NCBI RefSeq assembly: GCF_000993825.1
Contig: NZ_CP011114.1
Coordinates: 4,898,001 to 4,962,000, forward strand
DNA from: Paenibacillus durus ATCC 35681
GTDB lineage: Bacteria; Bacillota; Bacilli; Paenibacillales; Paenibacillaceae
Reading direction: 5' to 3'
DNA: 64,000 bases
The position numbers and the translations under genes are program-made. Numbering within the stretch: position 1 is the first letter of the stretch; the number at the start of each line of letters is the position of its first letter. Shown here in pieces: positions 17,505 through 27,056 of the stretch. The notes beneath the pieces were generated by a model. The model was not told the DNA's origin. It was given only the letters and a program-made list of their open reading frames with translations, and searched no databases.

Positions 17505-19346
17505 CTATGCAAGGGAATGCGGCTGGAACCAGACGGTGCGGAAGTCGAGCCAGCCGCATGAATTCAGATTGATTCCCTGGATGGAGGAATGGAACCGGGT
17601 GTTACTCTTCTTGTGAAGCAGAAAAAGAACGCCGTACGATTGGCGCAGCAGCTCCTCCAGTTCATAGAGTCTGCGCCAGCGGCTGTCCGGGTCGGAGTCG
17701 GACATCACCGCGCGAGCCGAAGCTTCTACAGTCTCCCTCATGCCGTCCGGCAGGGCTGAAGGAAAAAATCCTTTTTGCAAGTATAATTCCAAATCCTGGA
17801 TTTCATCCTTGCCGAGAACGACCTCATATAGCTGGCAATCATCCTCTGGCGAAAATCCCGGACCGGCCATATCCTCCGCCTTGCGCACCTTAATTTCCAT
17901 GCGGATGCCGAAATCGCAGCAGCGCTGCTGAATCCACTGTGCGTCGGTGACATGGCGGATGCGGGTCGACAACAGTATCGTCTCTCCCCGATAACCGCTT
18001 TGCTCTAATAGCCGGTAAATTTCCGCCGCATCCGGCGCCGTTTCCTTTCGAGTACCAAGGTCTGCGGCTTCGCTGCGCTGAATGCGGAATCCCCGCGCCG
18101 GATAAATACGGTTCTCCCCGAGATCGGCGATCATCTGCTTACGGTCAATGATCAGATCAAGCGCCCGCCGGAAGGCGAGGCTGCTCTGGGGTCCTTCCTT
18201 GCGCTGGTTAAAGACCAGCATGCTGCAGCCCGGAGAAATCGTCTCCACCTCACGCCATTCGGCATCCGGGCCGGCGCTTTTTCGCAAATATCCATTATAG
18301 ACGTTCTGCTCCGTGCAGGAGGCATAGGACCAGTCCGGCTCCTTCAGCATCCCTGCATCCTGCTCGGACAGGTGTATGATTTCGACCCGGTCGATGTGCG
18401 GCCTGCCCCGGAAATGGGATGAAAAAGCCTCCAATACGCAGATGCTTTCATCATGCCGGACCAGCTTGAACGCCCCGGTCCCCACCGGCTGTCTCATAAA
18501 GGCGGCTTCATCGGCCCCGCAGAGGTCTGCGGGAAGGATGGAGGACGCTTTGACGGAAAGAAGGTGGAGAAAGAGATAATTGGGTTCTGTGAGCGTAATG
18601 TGGACTGTTTTGCGGTCAAGCATGCGGATATCGGATATTCCCGTAAACATCCAGCTCTGCCCATAGCGCTCCGGATTCAGCCGCAGCCGGTCGAAGGTAT
18701 AGATGACATCCTGAGCCGTCACTTCCCTGCCGTGATGGAAGCTTACGCCTTTTCTCAGGTGGATGATCCATTCGCTGCAGTCGGGCGAGCTTTCCCAGAA
18801 ATGGGCAATGGAAGGCCGAAAGGTTTCGCTAATCGGATCGAAATCGACCAGCGTATCGTAAATATGCCCGATAATATGCGAGTCGAAAGCAAAATAAATC
18901 GAAGCGGGGTCAAGCGTTACAATAGAGCGCTGCACGGGGAACCGGAGCGTATCCAGCACGGTGCCGGTACCCAAGGTCCGGGTAAAGCCCATGCCGCCTG
19001 AGAGCCATTCCAGGAATCCGTTCTTTACCTGCGCGGACTCACCGAAGCGGTCGATCAGTTCAAGCGCCCCTTTGACATCGCCTTTTTTCGTTTGGGCTAT
19101 GGCTTCTTCAAGCAATATATCCTGCGCGTCGGCGAGAAAAGTGAGCATAGAGGAATTCCCCCGCCCAAGCCCGGGCTGCCAGCTAATCCATCCAAGATCG
19201 GAAAGCTTGCGGAGGACGATCTTAACGTTGCGCGGTGTACAGTGCCATATTTCGGTCAGCGTCTGAACCGTGGCGGGAAAGGGAATATTCAGTTCGCGGT
19301 CGGCGTAAGACGATCGAAGCTCGAAGAATTGCAGAGCGGCCAGCAA
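17505..19346 (-). CDS. SgrR-like transcriptional regulator with peptide-binding-protein domain
   Basis: A 613-residue regulator: an N-terminal winged-helix domain (about residues 1-105; LTEIWHCTPRNVKIVLRKL recognition region) fused to a family 5 extracellular-solute-binding domain (about 165-530), the SgrR architecture. No signal peptide, so the binding domain works as a cytoplasmic sensor; the ligand is unknown. I place the start at the TTG at 19346, because AAGGAGG lies 8-14 bp before it and inside the reading frame of an upstream ATG (19364). SgrR-type genes often neighbour a major-facilitator transporter; here only a small divergent reading frame follows. Confidence 0.85.
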   Translation of the reverse strand: MLAALQFFELRSSYADRELNIPFPATVQTLTEIWHCTPRNVKIVLRKLSDLGWISWQPGLGRGNSSMLTFLADAQDILLEEAIAQTKKGDVKGALELIDRFGESAQVKNGFLEWLSGGMGFTRTLGTGTVLDTLRFPVQRSIVTLDPASIYFAFDSHIIGHIYDTLVDFDPISETFRPSIAHFWESSPDCSEWIIHLRKGVSFHHGREVTAQDVIYTFDRLRLNPERYGQSWMFTGISDIRMLDRKTVHITLTEPNYLFLHLLSVKASSILPADLCGADEAAFMRQPVGTGAFKLVRHDESICVLEAFSSHFRGRPHIDRVEIIHLSEQDAGMLKEPDWSYASCTEQNVYNGYLRKSAGPDAEWREVETISPGCSMLVFNQRKEGPQSSLAFRRALDLIIDRKQMIADLGENRIYPARGFRIQRSEAADLGTRKETAPDAAEIYRLLEQSGYRGETILLSTRIRHVTDAQWIQQRCCDFGIRMEIKVRKAEDMAGPGFSPEDDCQLYEVVLGKDEIQDLELYLQKGFFPSALPDGMRETVEASARAVMSDSDPDSRWRRLYELEELLRQSYGVLFLLHKKSNTRFHSSIQGINLNSCGWLDFRTVWFQPHSLA

Positions 19347-19482
19347 AGGGCAAACCTCCTTCATTCAGCAAAAAAAGGTGAAGCGGATAATTCGGATTAT
19401 ACCCTTTTTACCCCTTTTGGAAAAGGTATACTAAAAATAACATCCGGATGTGAGATACGGCAAAGAAAGGGGCAGGATCATT

Positions 19483-19665
19483 GTGACTGTGATTCATCCT
19501 GCAATAGCGGAAATGCTGATGGAGAAGAACCGGGAAGAGCTTGAATGTCTGGCGGATAGACAGTGGAGAATACAGGCTGCCGAGAACGTTAAGAGCAGGC
19601 AATTGAAGCGAGAGAGAGGGACCCTATGGTCCTTGGCTTTAAAAAGAATTAGCAGAATGTTGTGA
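19483..19665 (+). CDS. small charged protein, unknown
   Basis: Sixty codons from a GTG at 19483, preceded by AAGGGGCAGG. The product begins TVIHPAIAEMLMEKNREEL and ends in a basic amphipathic helix (LKRERGTLWSLALKRI). It is divergent from the SgrR-like regulator across 136 bp that includes the pseudo-repeat ATACCCTTTTTACCCCTTTTGG. Composition and ribosome site look genuine, but no family is recognised. It could be a remnant of the transporter that usually sits here. Confidence 0.45.
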   Translation: MTVIHPAIAEMLMEKNREELECLADRQWRIQAAENVKSRQLKRERGTLWSLALKRISRML

Positions 19666-19831
19666 TGCGTTAAGACGGCGCATACGGCCCGTCCAGCATC
19701 GAATGGGGTATCGACGACACCACCCACAGGAAAATGAGGATGACGAATAATATCCTGACGGCCTTTTTTCCTTTTGACCACAACTCCAAGAACTTTCGGC
19801 GGCGCATCCTACCCGGGTGTGCCGTCTTGCC

Positions 19832-19860
19832 TTGACCGCAGGGAAGGCTTCTATTATAGT
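19832..19860 (+). promoter_or_regulatory. sigma-A promoter of glcK
   Basis: TTGACC (19832-19837) and TATAGT (19855-19860) with a 17-bp spacer, 50 bp upstream of the glucokinase start. The same transcript probably runs through rapZ, yvcK, whiA and crh. Confidence 0.75.
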
Positions 19861-19909
19861 GGGTATCGTGGGATTTACTATTTTAGCATAGGAAAAGGTG
19901 GCTTGTTAC

Positions 19910-20860
19910 ATGTCGGAAAATATCTACGTAGGCGTGGATTTGGGCGGAACCGCCATTAAGGTGGGCATCTGTGATAGTGAAGGCCATTTGCTGCATACCT
20001 ATGAAGGGCCTACCGGAACTGAGATCGGTGTCGATACTGTCATTGACAACATCGAGAAATATGTTCGTCAGATTGTGGCTGATTCGCCATATGAATGGGA
20101 CCAGCTAGCCGGTGTTGGAGCGGGAGTCGCCGGTTTCACGAACATTCGTGAAGGCATCATTATTCTTGCGCCTAACATTGGATTCAGAGACGTGCCGATC
20201 CGCGCCATTCTGGAGAGTCGATTGAACAAGCCGGTCAAAGTAGATAACGACGCCAATGTGGCGGCGCTTGGAGAAGCCTGGAGCGGAGCCGGGCGTGGCG
20301 TGGACAACTGTGTCTGCTACACGCTGGGAACGGGCGTCGGCGGCGGCATTATTATTAACGGCAAAGTTTATCAAGGTTTCTCCGGTCTTGCCGGGGAGCT
20401 CGGCCATATTTGCGTCGTTCCCGATTTGGAAGCGATCCAATGCGGATGCGGGAAGATGGGTTGTTTGGAAACGGTTTCCTCGGCAACGGGCATCATTCGG
20501 ATGGCAAATGACGCGGTAGCGCGGGGCGACCGGACGACGCTGTCCGCAGTAGAGAAAATCGCTGCGAAGGAAGTGTTCGATGCGGCTAAGGCCGGTGACG
20601 AAGTAGCGCTGCGGATCGTGAACCGGGCGGCATTTTACCTTGGCAAATCTATGGCGGCAGTCGCGGCAGTGCTGAACCCCGAAGTCTTTATTATCGGCGG
20701 CGGCGTGTCCAAAGCCGGTGAAATTCTGTTCGAAGAAATCCGCCGTGTATACGCTCAGGTTACGCCTGAACCGCTGCAGAAGGATGTAAAGATCATTTCC
20801 GCACAGCTCGGCAACGATGCAGGCATTGTCGGCGCTGCCGGTCTTTTGCTGCGTTCTTAA
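19910..20860 (+). CDS. glcK: glucokinase, ROK family
   Basis: ATP-dependent phosphorylation of free glucose. The 316-residue protein has the ROK phosphate loop [12 protein letters not shown] (residues 7-18), the glucose loop [24 protein letters not shown], the ROK signature ELGHICV and the zinc-binding [10 protein letters not shown] near residue 180. I start at ATG 19910 with AAAGGTGG upstream; a GTG at 19898 lies in that site. It leads the cluster with rapZ, yvcK and whiA. Confidence 0.93.
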   Translation: MSENIYVGVDLGGTAIKVGICDSEGHLLHTYEGPTGTEIGVDTVIDNIEKYVRQIVADSPYEWDQLAGVGAGVAGFTNIREGIIILAPNIGFRDVPIRAILESRLNKPVKVDNDANVAALGEAWSGAGRGVDNCVCYTLGTGVGGGIIINGKVYQGFSGLAGELGHICVVPDLEAIQCGCGKMGCLETVSSATGIIRMANDAVARGDRTTLSAVEKIAAKEVFDAAKAGDEVALRIVNRAAFYLGKSMAAVAAVLNPEVFIIGGGVSKAGEILFEEIRRVYAQVTPEPLQKDVKIISAQLGNDAGIVGAAGLLLRS

Positions 20861-20912
20861 GAAACGGAAACGGAAAATTATTCATACACTAATTCTAGGG
20901 AGGGGAAGCTTG

Positions 20913-21812
20913 ATGACCGAAGAGGAGAATACTCCGTCGGCGGCGGCCACCCTGATCATAATTACCGGAATGTCGGGAGCGGGCAAGACCATTGCCGTGC
21001 AAAGTCTCGAAGACCTCGGATTTTTCTGTGTTGACAATCTTCCGCCCGTTCTTATCCCTAAGTTCGCGGAACTGATTGAGCAGTCTAAGGGGAAAATCGC
21101 GAAGGTAGCGCTTGTTATTGACCTGCGGGGCCGCGAGTTTTTTACCGCTTTGTCGGAATCGCTAAGCTTTATCAAGGATCACTTTACGATCGGCTGCGAG
21201 ATTCTGTTTCTTGATGCTACCGATTCCGTACTGGTGCAGCGCTACAAGGAAAGCCGGCGGCGGCATCCGCTCGCTCCGAAGGGCCTGCCGCTTGATGGTA
21301 TCCGGCTCGAACGCAAAATGCTGGAGGAGCTCAAGAATTCGGCTACGCAGGTTATTGATACGAGCAATATGAAGCCGGCCCAGCTCAAGGAGAAGATTGT
21401 CTCCCGCTACTCTCATCTTGGAAAAAGCACGCTCTCCGTTAACATTACCTCATTTGGCTTCAAATATGGCATTCCGATTGATGCGGACCTCGTGTTTGAT
21501 GTGCGTTTTTTGCCCAATCCGCATTATGTGGATCATCTCCGGCCTCATACGGGACAGGATAGCGATGTTTACGAATATGTAATGAAGTGGCCCGAGACGC
21601 AGGCATTTCTGAAGAAGCTGCTGGATATGCTTCAATTTCTGATTCCCCAATACCGTAAGGAAGGCAAGGCCCAGATCATCATCGGCATCGGCTGCACGGG
21701 CGGCAAGCATCGCTCGGTGGCCATTTCGGAATATTTGGGCAAAATGTTGGGGGTCAGCGAGACGGAAACGGTATCGGTCAGCCACCGGGATGCCGAACGC
21801 GACCGGCATTAG
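20913..21812 (+). CDS. rapZ: RapZ/YvcJ nucleotide-binding protein
   Basis: P-loop GTPase/ATPase of the RapZ (YvcJ) family. In enterics the homologue is the adaptor for RNase E on GlmZ; in Bacillus the role is less clear. 299 residues. Walker A GMSGAGKT at 19-26, conserved [17 protein letters not shown], and the C-terminal domain with [10 protein letters not shown] and [17 protein letters not shown] precedes the ATG at 20913; an in-frame ATG at 20817 lies in glcK. The next gene yvcK starts 18 bp later. Confidence 0.94.
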   Translation: MTEEENTPSAAATLIIITGMSGAGKTIAVQSLEDLGFFCVDNLPPVLIPKFAELIEQSKGKIAKVALVIDLRGREFFTALSESLSFIKDHFTIGCEILFLDATDSVLVQRYKESRRRHPLAPKGLPLDGIRLERKMLEELKNSATQVIDTSNMKPAQLKEKIVSRYSHLGKSTLSVNITSFGFKYGIPIDADLVFDVRFLPNPHYVDHLRPHTGQDSDVYEYVMKWPETQAFLKKLLDMLQFLIPQYRKEGKAQIIIGIGCTGGKHRSVAISEYLGKMLGVSETETVSVSHRDAERDRH

Positions 21813-21830
21813 GAGAGAAGGGGTATAATC

Positions 21831-22811
21831 GTGGCTGAACATTCGGGACAGCGTCCGCGGGTCGTCGTTATGGGCGGCGGAACCGGACTGTCCGTTATGC
21901 TTCGCGGCTTGAAAGAGATGCCGCTTGATATTACGGCTATCGTAACGGTAGCCGATGACGGGGGAAGTTCAGGCATACTCCGCAGCGAGCTGCAGATGCC
22001 GCCGCCGGGTGATATCCGCAACGTCCTGACGGCAATGGCGGATGTCGAGCCGTTGATGGCGGATATTATGAGGTATCGCTTCAGCAGCGGGGAGGGTCTT
22101 GCCGGACACAGTCTCGGTAATCTGATCTTAGCCGCGCTTACCGATATATCGGGTGATTTCGTCACAGCCGTCCGCGAGCTGAGCCGGGTATTCGCCGTAA
22201 GGGGAAGGGTGCTTCCGGCGGCCGGGGAAGCGGTAGTGCTGAATGCGGAAATGACGGATGGCCGCATCGTGACCGGAGAATCCAAAATTCCGGAAGCCGG
22301 CGGCAGGATCAAGCGGGTCTATCTGGAGCCGCCCGCTGTCGAGCCGCTGCCTGAGGCACTGGAGGCGATCAGGTCTGCCGATGCGATACTGCTCGGTCCC
22401 GGCAGCCTGTATACCAGCATTCTGCCGAATCTGCTTGTGCCGAAGCTGGCGCAGGCGGTTGTCGCCTCCAGTGCCGTCAAGATGTTCATCTGCAACGTGA
22501 TGACCCAGCCGGGGGAAACCGACGGCTATACGGTAAGCGACCATTTGCAGGCGGTGTACGATCATATCGGAATGCACTTGTTCGATTATGTCATCGTTAA
22601 TAATGGTGAAGTTCCGCCCGAAGTGCAGCGCAAATACGCTGAACAGGGCGCCCGCCCGGTCGAGCTGGACATGAAAGCCATAGAAGATCAGCGCTATAAG
22701 CTGATTGCCGACAAGCTGGTATTATTCCGCACCTATTTGCGGCATGATACGGATAAGCTGAGCCATCACATTTATCAGCTGGTTCAGGATTGGATAACAC
22801 GAAAGAGGTGA
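21831..22811 (+). CDS. yvcK: YvcK-family protein (gluconeogenesis/morphogenesis factor)
   Basis: CofD-like UDP-sugar-binding protein needed for growth on gluconeogenic carbon and normal cell shape in Bacillus. 326 residues; the N-terminal [17 protein letters not shown] and [19 protein letters not shown] and the central [15 protein letters not shown] are family signatures. The start is GTG at 21831 after GAGAGAAGGGG. It overlaps the whiA ribosome-binding region. No kinase or transferase residues can be confirmed from sequence alone. Confidence 0.93.
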   Translation: MAEHSGQRPRVVVMGGGTGLSVMLRGLKEMPLDITAIVTVADDGGSSGILRSELQMPPPGDIRNVLTAMADVEPLMADIMRYRFSSGEGLAGHSLGNLILAALTDISGDFVTAVRELSRVFAVRGRVLPAAGEAVVLNAEMTDGRIVTGESKIPEAGGRIKRVYLEPPAVEPLPEALEAIRSADAILLGPGSLYTSILPNLLVPKLAQAVVASSAVKMFICNVMTQPGETDGYTVSDHLQAVYDHIGMHLFDYVIVNNGEVPPEVQRKYAEQGARPVELDMKAIEDQRYKLIADKLVLFRTYLRHDTDKLSHHIYQLVQDWITRKR

Positions 22812-22816
22812 GAACC

Positions 22817-23746
22817 TTGTCTTTTGCGGCACTAACCAAAAAAGAACTGACGATGGTCGAGAGCGGGCCCTGCTGCGAGAAGGCGGAAATGTCGGCGCTG
22901 ATTCGGATGAACGGATCGGTGCAGCTTTCTAACAAAAGGATTGTTCTCGACATCTCAACGGAGAATGCCGCGATTGCAAGGCGGATTTATTCCTTGCTTA
23001 AGAAATATTACCACGCTCATACGGAGCTTCTCGTGCGTAAAAAAATGCGTTTGAAGAAAAATAACGTATATATCGTCCGAATCCCCGCTGGCGTTGAAGA
23101 GATTCTGAAAGATCTCAAAATCGTCTCGGAGGGCTTCGTATTTACAGACGGAATTGACAAAAGCATTGTCCGGAAGAACTGCTGCAAACGCGCATACCTG
23201 CGAGGTGCCTTCATGGCGGGAGGTTCGGTGAACAATCCGGAAGGCTCATCTTACCATTTGGAGATCGCCTCCATGTATGAGGAGCACTGCAAAGCTTTGG
23301 TCGAACTGGCGGGGGAGTTCCATCTTAACGCACGCTGTATTGAGCGCAAGAAGGGGTTCATCCTGTACATCAAGGAAGGCGAGAAGATCATCGAGTTCCT
23401 GAATCTGATCGGCGCCCATCAGGCGCTGTTCAAATTTGAAGATGTCCGGATTATGCGGGATATGCGGAATTCCGTCAACCGGATCGTCAACTGCGAGACC
23501 GCCAATCTTAACAAAACAATCAGCGCGGCGGTGCGTCAGATTGAGAACATCAAGTTTCTGGAGAAGGAAATCGGCCTGGACAACCTGCCAGACAAGCTGC
23601 GGGAAGTAGCGGAAGTCCGGCTTGCTCATCCCGATATCAATCTGAAGGAAGTCGGCGAGATGCTGAAGGGAAGCGTCAGTAAGTCCGGCGTTAACCATCG
23701 GCTCCGTAAAATCGACGAGCTGGCGGAGAAGCTGCGCGGCGAATGA
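22817..23746 (+). CDS. whiA: WhiA-family DNA-binding protein
   Basis: 309 residues: an N-terminal tandem LAGLIDADG-like domain (about 1-210) without endonuclease activity in known members, and a C-terminal helix-turn-helix (about 225-305, [20 protein letters not shown] then [13 protein letters not shown]). In Bacillus it affects division and chromosome segregation. The start is the TTG at 22817 with AAAGAGGTG 6 bp upstream; the protein then begins [11 protein letters not shown], exactly aligning with B. subtilis WhiA. An upstream TTG at 22790 lies within yvcK. Confidence 0.94.
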   Translation: MSFAALTKKELTMVESGPCCEKAEMSALIRMNGSVQLSNKRIVLDISTENAAIARRIYSLLKKYYHAHTELLVRKKMRLKKNNVYIVRIPAGVEEILKDLKIVSEGFVFTDGIDKSIVRKNCCKRAYLRGAFMAGGSVNNPEGSSYHLEIASMYEEHCKALVELAGEFHLNARCIERKKGFILYIKEGEKIIEFLNLIGAHQALFKFEDVRIMRDMRNSVNRIVNCETANLNKTISAAVRQIENIKFLEKEIGLDNLPDKLREVAEVRLAHPDINLKEVGEMLKGSVSKSGVNHRLRKIDELAEKLRGE

Positions 23747-23842
23747 TATTTTTTTCTAGTGTCGTTTAGGTTATAATGATATAATATGATAAAATTTACT
23801 GTGAAATTTTTGGGCACATCTTAATTAGGGGGTAAGCGTTTC

Positions 23843-24112
23843 ATGACAAAGCACCCGGTAGTCGTCCGGTTAAAGACGGGGCTCCATGCTCGGCCGGCAG
23901 CACTGTTCGTACAGGAAGCGAACAAGTTCTCATCAGAGATTTTCGTTGAAAAAGACGATAAAAAAGTTAACGCCAAAAGCATCATGGGGATTATGAGCCT
24001 TGCAATCAGCTCCGGCACGGAGATTTATATCAGCGCAGAAGGCGCGGACGCCGATCAGGCCGTAACCGCTTTGACGAGTCTTGTCAGCAAGGAAGAGCTG
24101 GAGAATCAATAA
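23843..24112 (+). CDS. crh: HPr-family phosphocarrier at the crh locus, retaining His15
   Basis: An 89-residue HPr-like protein. It has the regulatory Ser46 (NAKSIMGIMSL), the site phosphorylated by HPr kinase to act as CcpA corepressor. It occupies the position of Bacillus Crh (after rapZ-yvcK-whiA), and LFVQEANKFSSEIFVEKD is Crh-like. Unlike Bacillus Crh, which has Gln at residue 15, it has His15 in GLHARPA, the catalytic histidine of PTS HPr. It may therefore both carry PTS phosphate and signal. AGGGGG precedes the ATG, and two terminators follow. Confidence 0.9.
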   Translation: MTKHPVVVRLKTGLHARPAALFVQEANKFSSEIFVEKDDKKVNAKSIMGIMSLAISSGTEIYISAEGADADQAVTALTSLVSKEELENQ

Positions 24113-24154
24113 CAATATCCGCAGCACAGCCCTATTTATGGTATGGCCGAGAAG

Positions 24155-24195
24155 AAACGGATGCTGTCCTCTCTGAGGAAGGTATCCGTTTTTCG
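24155..24195 (+). terminator. terminator after crh
   Basis: AAACGGAT (24155-24162) pairs with ATCCGTTT (24184-24191), followed by T residues. Confidence 0.75.
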
Positions 24196-24245
24196 TTGAA
24201 ATACAGGTCAAAGATAAGAGTGAGCTTATACTTTTTTGAATTCCC

Positions 24246-24268
24246 AAAAAGCCCTTCGGGGCTTTTTT
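24246..24268. terminator. UUCG-loop terminator
   Basis: AAAAAGCCC (24246-24254), TTCG loop, GGGCTTTTTT (24259-24268). The stem has A- and T-runs on both sides. It lies between crh and the SIMPL-domain gene. Confidence 0.85.
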
Positions 24269-24358
24269 ATATTGCGTATCGATGCAACATTTGCCATGCT
24301 GGCCCGTCTAGTAGGTATATTGATAATCATGCAAAATCTACAGAGGAGGATGGACCAA

Positions 24359-25114
24359 ATGAAGGGATGGATCAAGCCGGCCGTGGCGATGTTTGTTGCG
24401 GGAAGCCTAATGGTAGGAGGGATGACGCTGAGCGGTTCATTGGATAAGCCTGAGAAGGCCTACGCTGAAGAGGTGCAGAAAAATACAGTCAGTGTCGTAG
24501 GAAAGGGAGAATTGTCGATGAAGCCGGATATCGTCTATCTGTCGATCGGAGTCGATACATCAGCGTCAACCGCCCAGGAAGCCCAGAAGACCAATGGAGC
24601 GAAAATTCAAAAATTGACGGCGCTGCTTAAGAATACGTGGAGCATTAGTGAGAAGGACATCCAAACTGCGGAGTTCTACGTTCAGCCGAATTACACGTAT
24701 AACGAAAAAGAGGGCCAGCAGGTTAAAGGTTATAACGCGCATCATGTTCTGCGGGTCGCCTATCGCGATCTGGCCAAGGTGGGAGCGCTGCTGGACGCCG
24801 CTTCCGAAGCAGGCGCGAACAATATCGGCAACGCCCTTTTTGCGGTGGAGGATACCTCGGCCTTTGAAGCGCAAGTCATTGAAAAGGCGATGGCCAACGC
24901 CGACGTGAAAGCGGCCGCGATCGCCAAAGCTGCCAAGAGGACGCTCGGACAGGTGCTGACCGTCAGCCAGAACGACGGAGGCACGAATCCGGTATTCCGT
25001 GAAGAGAACGCCAAAGTTATGTTCAGTGCCGCTGACAGCGCAGGCGGAACTGCAGTCCAGCCGGGAGAGGTAAAGATTACGACGCAGCTTAGCGTTATCT
25101 ATCAATTAAACTAG
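24359..25114 (+). CDS. exported SIMPL-domain (DUF541) protein
   Basis: 251 residues with an N-terminal signal peptide (WIKPAVAMFVAGSLMVGGMTLSG, residues 4-26) and a likely cleavage after AYA near residue 37. The rest is a SIMPL/DUF541 domain: VSVVGKGELSMKPDIVYLSIGV at the start and PGEVKITTQLSVIYQL at the end, both typical. Members are envelope-associated; no enzymatic role is established. The ATG at 24359 is used, with GAGGAGG upstream; the ATG at 24350 overlaps that site. Confidence 0.85.
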   Translation: MKGWIKPAVAMFVAGSLMVGGMTLSGSLDKPEKAYAEEVQKNTVSVVGKGELSMKPDIVYLSIGVDTSASTAQEAQKTNGAKIQKLTALLKNTWSISEKDIQTAEFYVQPNYTYNEKEGQQVKGYNAHHVLRVAYRDLAKVGALLDAASEAGANNIGNALFAVEDTSAFEAQVIEKAMANADVKAAAIAKAAKRTLGQVLTVSQNDGGTNPVFREENAKVMFSAADSAGGTAVQPGEVKITTQLSVIYQLN

Positions 25115-25149
25115 CAGGGACGCGTGCTCAGAAAGGAAGGTAACATGCA

Positions 25150-26235
25150 ATGAAGAGCAGACTTGCACGCAAATGGGGAGCCGGAATGATCGCATTCGGA
25201 ATGCTGCTGGGAGGGACGCTTCTTCCTGAAGGAACGGGCTTGGCGGCACCGGTTAAGACACAGGCCGGATATACCCTAATTACCTTGAAATTGAACGGAA
25301 CCGTTACCCCACAGCAGGGCATTTACCGGGAGGGAAAAGTATGGATTCCAATAACATTTCTGAAGAATGTACTGGGTATGCCGATCTCTTATAGCAAGGC
25401 GGAAAGTGCCTACACGATCGGGCAGGGAGTCCGCCAAACGAAGCTGATGGTCTCAGATTACGGAATTTATCTGGCAGTTAACGGCTATTACATCAACGAG
25501 TATGAAGGCCGCAATTTTAATAATCATCTCTACGTCCCATTCGGTCTGCTGAGCGACTATTTGGGCTACCGTGGAGACTTTAACCCCTCATCCGGCAGGC
25601 TGAACCTAATGAACAGGCCGCTGAACGCGCTGACGATAACGACGGAGACATACGCCAAGGAGACAGAGGGAGCAGCCATCCAACTGGATTATCCGCAAAT
25701 TTCAGGACTCGCGAGCGCGTCTGTGCAGCAGAGCATCAATGATGCGCTAAAAAAGGCAGCCATGAGCTTTGCAGCCGACGCCGGACAAGCGATTACCGAA
25801 AAAAACGAACAGGACCGTCCGTACGAGTTCGACTCGAATTACGTGGTGACCTATAACCAGGATGGCGTGCTTAGCCTGGTCATGAGCCAATACAGCTATA
25901 CCGGGGGCGCCCATGGAATGACGGTACGCCAGGCGTTTACTTTTTCGCTTAGGGACGGCAAGCGTCTGCTGCTCGGCGATTTGTTCGGAGCCAATCCGAA
26001 CTACAAAAAGCTGCTGAACGAGAAGATCGGCAAGCAGCTCAAGGCGGATGCAGGTTATTTTGGCGGCTTTAACGGCCTGAATACCGAGAAATATTTCTAT
26101 CTTAAAGATGGCCGGGTCGTGCTCTTCTTTCAGTTATATGAATATACGCCATATGCCGCAGGCTTCCCAGAGTTCACCTTCACCTTTAAAGAACTGCTTC
26201 CGAATGGAAACAGCCCGTTCGCCGGCATGAAATAG
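25150..26235 (+). CDS. exported copper-amine-oxidase-N-like / DUF4163-DUF3298 protein
   Basis: 361 residues with a signal peptide (residues 1-33, ending near GLAA). Residues about 45-155 resemble the copper amine oxidase N-terminal-type repeat common in Paenibacillus exported proteins (VWIPITFLKNVLGM, LYVPFGLLSDYLGY). Residues about 165-355 resemble DUF4163 plus DUF3298, as in the extracellular parts of RsiV and PdaC, with the hallmark SYTGGAHGM. Likely surface-associated; no catalytic residues can be named. It follows the SIMPL gene by 35 bp and may share its transcript. Confidence 0.8.
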   Translation: MKSRLARKWGAGMIAFGMLLGGTLLPEGTGLAAPVKTQAGYTLITLKLNGTVTPQQGIYREGKVWIPITFLKNVLGMPISYSKAESAYTIGQGVRQTKLMVSDYGIYLAVNGYYINEYEGRNFNNHLYVPFGLLSDYLGYRGDFNPSSGRLNLMNRPLNALTITTETYAKETEGAAIQLDYPQISGLASASVQQSINDALKKAAMSFAADAGQAITEKNEQDRPYEFDSNYVVTYNQDGVLSLVMSQYSYTGGAHGMTVRQAFTFSLRDGKRLLLGDLFGANPNYKKLLNEKIGKQLKADAGYFGGFNGLNTEKYFYLKDGRVVLFFQLYEYTPYAAGFPEFTFTFKELLPNGNSPFAGMK

Positions 26236-26337
26236 TCTTCGGATACCGGATATTTCCCCGTTGCGCGCGCCGTATACCGTTCATATGCTAAATGGTGACC
26301 GAGCTATATAGCGCGATAGCGCGAGAGGGGGGATACC

Positions 26338-26976
26338 ATGGTTTACCACTATACGGCGATCGGCGATTCGCTGACGACCGGATTCGGAGCGATGCCAGGC
26401 AGCGGCTTTGTTCCCGTATATAGGCGGATGTCGGAGGTTTCGCTTCGTAATTTTGTCGCCTATACGAATCTGGGGATTAACGGCTTGACTACAGCCGAAC
26501 TGGAGCAGCGTGTCCGGTATAACCCAATGTTTCGCCAGTCGCTTCGCGAAGCGGATATTATCACGATTTCGATCGGGGGCAACGATTTGATCCATGCCGC
26601 CAAAGCGGCGGCTGGACGCGCTAACCCGCCATCTTCCATTTTCCAGGCTGCCCTGAAGGAATCCCGGCAGCATTTTGCCGGCATTATGGGGCAGATTTAT
26701 CATGCAAAGGCCGGGGCGGGCAAGCCTTACATTATCCGGATCGTCGGATTATACAATCCGTATCCTCAGATGGCAGAGGCTTCGGGATGGGTGCGGCAGT
26801 TCAACCGCCAAATGGCTCAATATAATAACCGGGTATGCGGCTTTGCCGATATTTACGGAGCGTTTGCCGGACATGAGCGGGAACTGCTTTCTATCGATAA
26901 TCTCCATCCTAACGGAAAAGGGTACCGTATCATTGCCGAGCGGCTGCATAACCTTGGATATGGCAATCTGCAGTGA
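26338..26976 (+). CDS. SGNH/GDSL-family hydrolase
   Basis: 212-residue esterase/lipase-type enzyme. Block I GDSLTTGFG (Ser near residue 10), block III GGNDLIHA with Gly and Asn of the oxyanion hole, and block V DNLHPNGKGY with the Asp-His pair. No signal peptide, so cytoplasmic unless exported otherwise. Substrate unknown; similar Bacillales proteins are annotated as acylhydrolases. GAGAGGGGGG precedes the ATG. It converges on clpP and shares a bidirectional terminator. Confidence 0.88.
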   Translation: MVYHYTAIGDSLTTGFGAMPGSGFVPVYRRMSEVSLRNFVAYTNLGINGLTTAELEQRVRYNPMFRQSLREADIITISIGGNDLIHAAKAAAGRANPPSSIFQAALKESRQHFAGIMGQIYHAKAGAGKPYIIRIVGLYNPYPQMAEASGWVRQFNRQMAQYNNRVCGFADIYGAFAGHERELLSIDNLHPNGKGYRIIAERLHNLGYGNLQ

Positions 26977-26987
26977 ATCTAAGGACG

Positions 26988-27030
26988 AAAAACACCCCTT
27001 GCTCACGTTCATGGGCAAGGGGTGTTTGTG
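26988..27030. terminator. bidirectional terminator between SGNH hydrolase and clpP
   Basis: AAACACCCCTTGC (26990-27002) pairs with GCAAGGGGTGTTT (27015-27027). A- and T-runs at both ends allow termination of both convergent genes. Confidence 0.9.
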
Positions 27031-27056
27031 TGTTCGTGAAGGTTTGCCAGGTGTTA

